This document shows, piece by piece, positions 61,018-64,000 of a stretch of DNA of 64,000 bases (within the stretch, counting starts at the first letter, position 1; every line of letters starts with the position of its first letter). This DNA is from Smittia aterrima (Eukaryota > Arthropoda > Insecta > Diptera > Chironomidae), in assembly GCA_033063855.1 (NCBI GenBank), contig CP093829.1, positions 13,609,537 to 13,673,536 of the forward strand, written 5' to 3'. The notes beneath the pieces are model-generated. The model did no database searches, had not been told where the DNA came from, and was given only the letters and a program-made list of their open reading frames with translations. The translations under genes were made by a program, and so were the position numbers.

Positions 61018-62466
61018 TTATGATTTTGCAGCTTTTATCATTTCCTCGATGCTTACTAGTTTTTCTCGTGGTTTGTTCGCCTTGGCTCCTATTTCAACTT
61101 CTCGTTGATCGATTTTCTCCCATTCTTGCCACGTGACGATACGTTGACCCTTTGGATGAATGCCAGACTTGTTCGTGTCGCATTTCAAAGCGCCTGATTG
61201 AATGTCTTGAATTATAGTTTGTGCCACGAAGAATGAATTGTTCATTGTAGTCAGGATGACGCCAGCAGGTCCACTTGCGAGCCATCCAGCGGCATAAAGT
61301 CCTGTGTCTGGTTCTTTTGAGTCTTTTTTGAGAACTCTTCCGTCAATATTGATGACTCTCCCTCGGTTCATATCAAAATTTATGGACTCGTCGACGCTAA
61401 TTGATCTGTAGCCGATGCTTCTACAGACGAGTTGTGCGGGAATGTTTTCAACTTCGTTCGTTAAAACAGCTTTATCGTCAACAAGTTTTGTCATGGAGAA
61501 GTCTACTGACTCAACAGATGAGTCTCCGTTAATTTTCAAAGGATTTCGGAAGAATACTGGAAGAAATTTTCTGTTACCACTGTTCATCTTTTCTTCATTG
61601 AGACTTTTGATCATCAATTCTGTAATTCTCTTCTTTGGTCTTGGAAGTTTTTCAATTTGTTCTTGAATACCATTAAAGTCCTCTTTTCGCCAAATCGTGT
61701 CTACTCTTGGAAGCTTCAACATCTCACGAAGTTCTTTGATTGTGTAAGCCGCTTGTAGGGGACCGCGTCGACCAACAAGATGAACTTTATTGATCTTACT
61801 TTGGCTTAATGCCTCGATGGCATATTCTGTAATGTCTGTCTTGCGCAACTCGTCTATTGGTGAAAGCAACACATTTGCGACATCAATAGCAACATTGCCT
61901 TGACCAAGAAGAATGCAGCTATCACCTGAGAGATCGGGATTTAGTGTCTCGAATCCAGGAAGTCCGTTATACCATCCAACAAATTCACGGGCTGAAATAA
62001 CATTTTTTTTGTTTTCGCCTAAAAATTAAATCTTAGAGATAGAACTTAAGTGATTATTCAAAACAAAAATATTCTTACCTGGAATATTCAGTGTTGAGTC
62101 AACGGGAGCGCCATAGGCTAACAAAACAACATCATAGCTTTCTCTCAACTCACTCAACTTCACATCAGTTCCTAGCGCTAAATTACCAAAGAACCGGAAA
62201 TTTGGATTTGCGGCTGTGTTCTTGAACGAGTTGATTACATTTTTTACGTCAGGATGTAGCGGCGATACTCCAAATCTCACAAGACCGAAAGGCACTGGAA
62301 GTTTCTCTATCAAATCTACTTGCGAATTCGGCAAATGTTTAAGAAGATACTGCGCTGAATAAAATCCTGCTGGACCGCTTCCAACAATACAAGTTCTAAT
62401 TTGTTTTTCTGTCGAGTAGTGACGACAATATTGGCGACACGAGGAGAGTCGATTAAGCATCAACAT
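61018..62466 (-). CDS. dare: NADPH:adrenodoxin oxidoreductase, mitochondrial
   Basis: Mitochondrial FAD enzyme that passes electrons from NADPH to ferredoxin/adrenodoxin, serving steroid (ecdysone) P450s and Fe-S cluster assembly. Exon 1 (62466-62079) and exon 2 (62018-61018) give 462 residues. A short basic leader (NRLSSCRQYCRHYST) is a likely mitochondrial targeting peptide. The FAD motif is CIVGSGPAGFYSAQYL, followed by VPFGLVRFGVSPLHPDVK. The NADPH site has LLGQGNVAIDVANVLLSP and VHLVGRRGPLQAAYTIKEL. The C-terminal FAD contact is GWLASGPAGVILTTMNNS. The length and motif order match animal FDXR; the fly gene is dare. Confidence 0.96.
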
Positions 62467-62674
62467 AGCAATATTAGCACCATTCGTTACGTTGAACTTT
62501 TTTTGTCGAACAGCGTACGAATAGTTGCTTTCAATTAATAAAAAGTCGAATTAATAAAAACAGTGTTCCCACGATTATGCTCGAAACTTAAGGGGTAAAG
62601 CCATGGTTAGTGATCATAAAGTGAGCACAGTGCTCTTGTAGTTATTATTTTGTCGAGAACTCAGCGCAAAAGTC
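62467..62674. promoter_or_regulatory. compact divergent promoter of adrenodoxin reductase and NHE
   Basis: Only 208 bp separate the two divergent start codons, so both 5' UTRs and promoters must share or overlap this segment unless upstream non-coding exons exist. It contains a perfect inverted repeat, GAGCAC-A-GTGCTC, at 62623-62635. No TATA box is evident on either strand. Confidence 0.6.
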
Positions 62675-64000
62675 ATGATTGCCGTACTGAATATATTAGT
62701 TTTAATCCAACAACTAAGTGTAATTAAATGTGATAATTTCGATGTATTGATAGACAAAAAAGCTACGTCTCTTCATCGTGTGGATTCCTTAAATCTATTG
62801 ATTTATTGTGAGTCTTGATCAAAAAATAATTTTGAAAAATCAATTCATAACAAATGCAATTGCAGGTAGTTTACTAGCTTTGACCGTCCTTACAATATGG
62901 GTCTTCAAATATCGCAGAGTTTCATGGCTTAACGAGACGGGTTTGGCAGTAATCTACGGTAAATATTTAATGATAATTAAAAACTTAAAACCGTGAGTTT
63001 AATAAGAAGATATCTAGGGGAGAAAGGGGTGGATTTGGGTAATGAGTATAGGGAAGACTAAATTTCAACAAAGAAAGATTCTACCTTTGTAAATATCTAA
63101 CAGCCGTATCATAAATCCGCGAGATTATAAAATATCTGATAATTTCGCGCTTCTAGCTGTAAACGGAACAAAAGCGCAACGAATTACTCATTCATTAGAA
63201 ATTGCTATATTTGCACAAGTTAAAATCATACAAATTTAATACTTTGTCGATAATCTTCGTTAAGATATTTATAAACTATTCCATATGGTGTCGTTTTTGG
63301 TGCAATTGAAAGCAACTGTTCGTCCGCTGTCCCATTGTTATCATTCAATCGTCACTATGACATTGATCCAATATCCAGTTTATGTTCTCATGCCGATTAT
63401 CAGAGACATTCGACAAGCTGACTGAAGGATTATCTACGACCGATATAAAAGTTTAGGAGGGCTTACTGAATTCTTAATAAAACGGTAGTTTACTATGGTC
63501 GATGATTATGTTAATGTCATGGGACTAGTTTGGATGAACGAATTCTTTCACATTCCAATTAAGTTACTTTGTGTTTCTAGCAGTGTGAACATTTTAAACC
63601 TAGGTGCGAATTTATTTATGCGCCTTGCACATTGTCAAAAAATGAGCAATCTTTCACATTTCCTAATAAAACAAAATGCAAAATATAAAAGCAGAAACAA
63701 AGGGTTTTTTCAGTAAAAACCTAAAGACGATTTAGCTTGGCTCTTCTACTTTCGAAAAAATTGTTTTTATATTACATGCCGGTAGATCAAATGGAAATGT
63801 TTGAAAATCCTTTTACTTTTAAAAGAACGGAAGTATATTAGAATTTTTTGGAAACATTTAGTCGAGAGCAAAATTTCGCCTCTTCTTCGGACGCGATCAT
63901 CTCGTTTCTTTTTTGTATCAGGTGCGAGGCACCTGAGTCTTTTTTTTAATCAAAATCATTGACAATAAATTATTTTTCTTCTTTAGGACTCATAGTCGGC
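62675..64000 (+). CDS. Na+/H+ exchanger, N-terminal part (NHE6/7/9-like)
   Basis: SLC9-family exchanger, cut by the right edge. Exon 1 (62675-62807) encodes a signal-like start (MIAVLNILVLIQQLSVIKC). Exon 2 (62866-62958) encodes the first transmembrane helix, SLLALTVLTIWVFKYRR, and the conserved WLNETGLAVIYG. After an intron of 1028 nt, exon 3 begins at 63987 and continues as GLIVG to the end of the window. FKxRR followed by LxETGLAxIYGLIVG is typical of the endosomal NHE6/7/9 branch, called Nhe3 in flies as far as I recall. The phase is consistent across both introns. Confidence 0.82.

Overview
The window is nuclear DNA of an insect and reads best as a dipteran, possibly a non-biting midge or another lower fly. 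The assignment is an inference. It rests on AT-rich spacers, many introns of about 50-60 nt with GT-AG ends, spliced genes close together, and a fly-like gene set: a receptor guanylyl cyclase, a collagen IV alpha chain, a short PHGDH, a selenoprotein T homologue with Cys in place of Sec, and an adrenodoxin reductase. No tRNA, rRNA, transposon ORF, CRISPR array or prokaryotic feature was seen. I rebuilt spliced gene models by hand from ORFs, splice signals and codon phase. Every complete model closes in frame.

Layout, left to right. The 3' end of mib2 (+, cut by the left edge) is followed by Phgdh (+, 5 exons), a receptor-type guanylyl cyclase (+, 15 exons, 1225 aa) and a collagen IV alpha chain (+, 32 exons, 1811 aa, with a 2.8-kb first intron). 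Next come the SelT homologue (-) and an SPSB3-like SPRY protein (+) as a divergent pair. eIF3h (-) is divergent from two small tandem genes (+) that look like paralogues with a GFRP-like fold. A calumenin/reticulocalbin ER protein (+) and a secreted C-type lectin-like protein (-) with a 10-nt microexon follow.

A 4.7-kb stretch without genes then leads to an organic anion transporter (Oatp, -, 8 exons, 749 aa) and an unrecognised 573-aa disordered protein (-). After 2.4 kb comes a 17-exon coiled-coil protein (+, 1822 aa, MTCL/SOGA-like). Its intron 10 contains a complete two-exon cold-shock-domain gene on the opposite strand. SRPK (+), adrenodoxin reductase (-) and the first exons of a Na+/H+ exchanger (+, cut by the right edge) close the window. 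The last two are divergent, with 208 bp between their start codons.

The genes are mostly unrelated housekeeping, matrix and signalling genes, not one pathway. The points most worth following are the tandem GFRP-like pair, the microexon, the nested antisense cold-shock gene, the GC-AG intron, the collagen IV gene without its usual head-to-head partner and with a basic C-terminal tail, and a small GC-richer island at 48.8 kb that may hold a tiny membrane-peptide gene beside paired CTCGCGAG palindromes. I found no clearly new multi-gene system.
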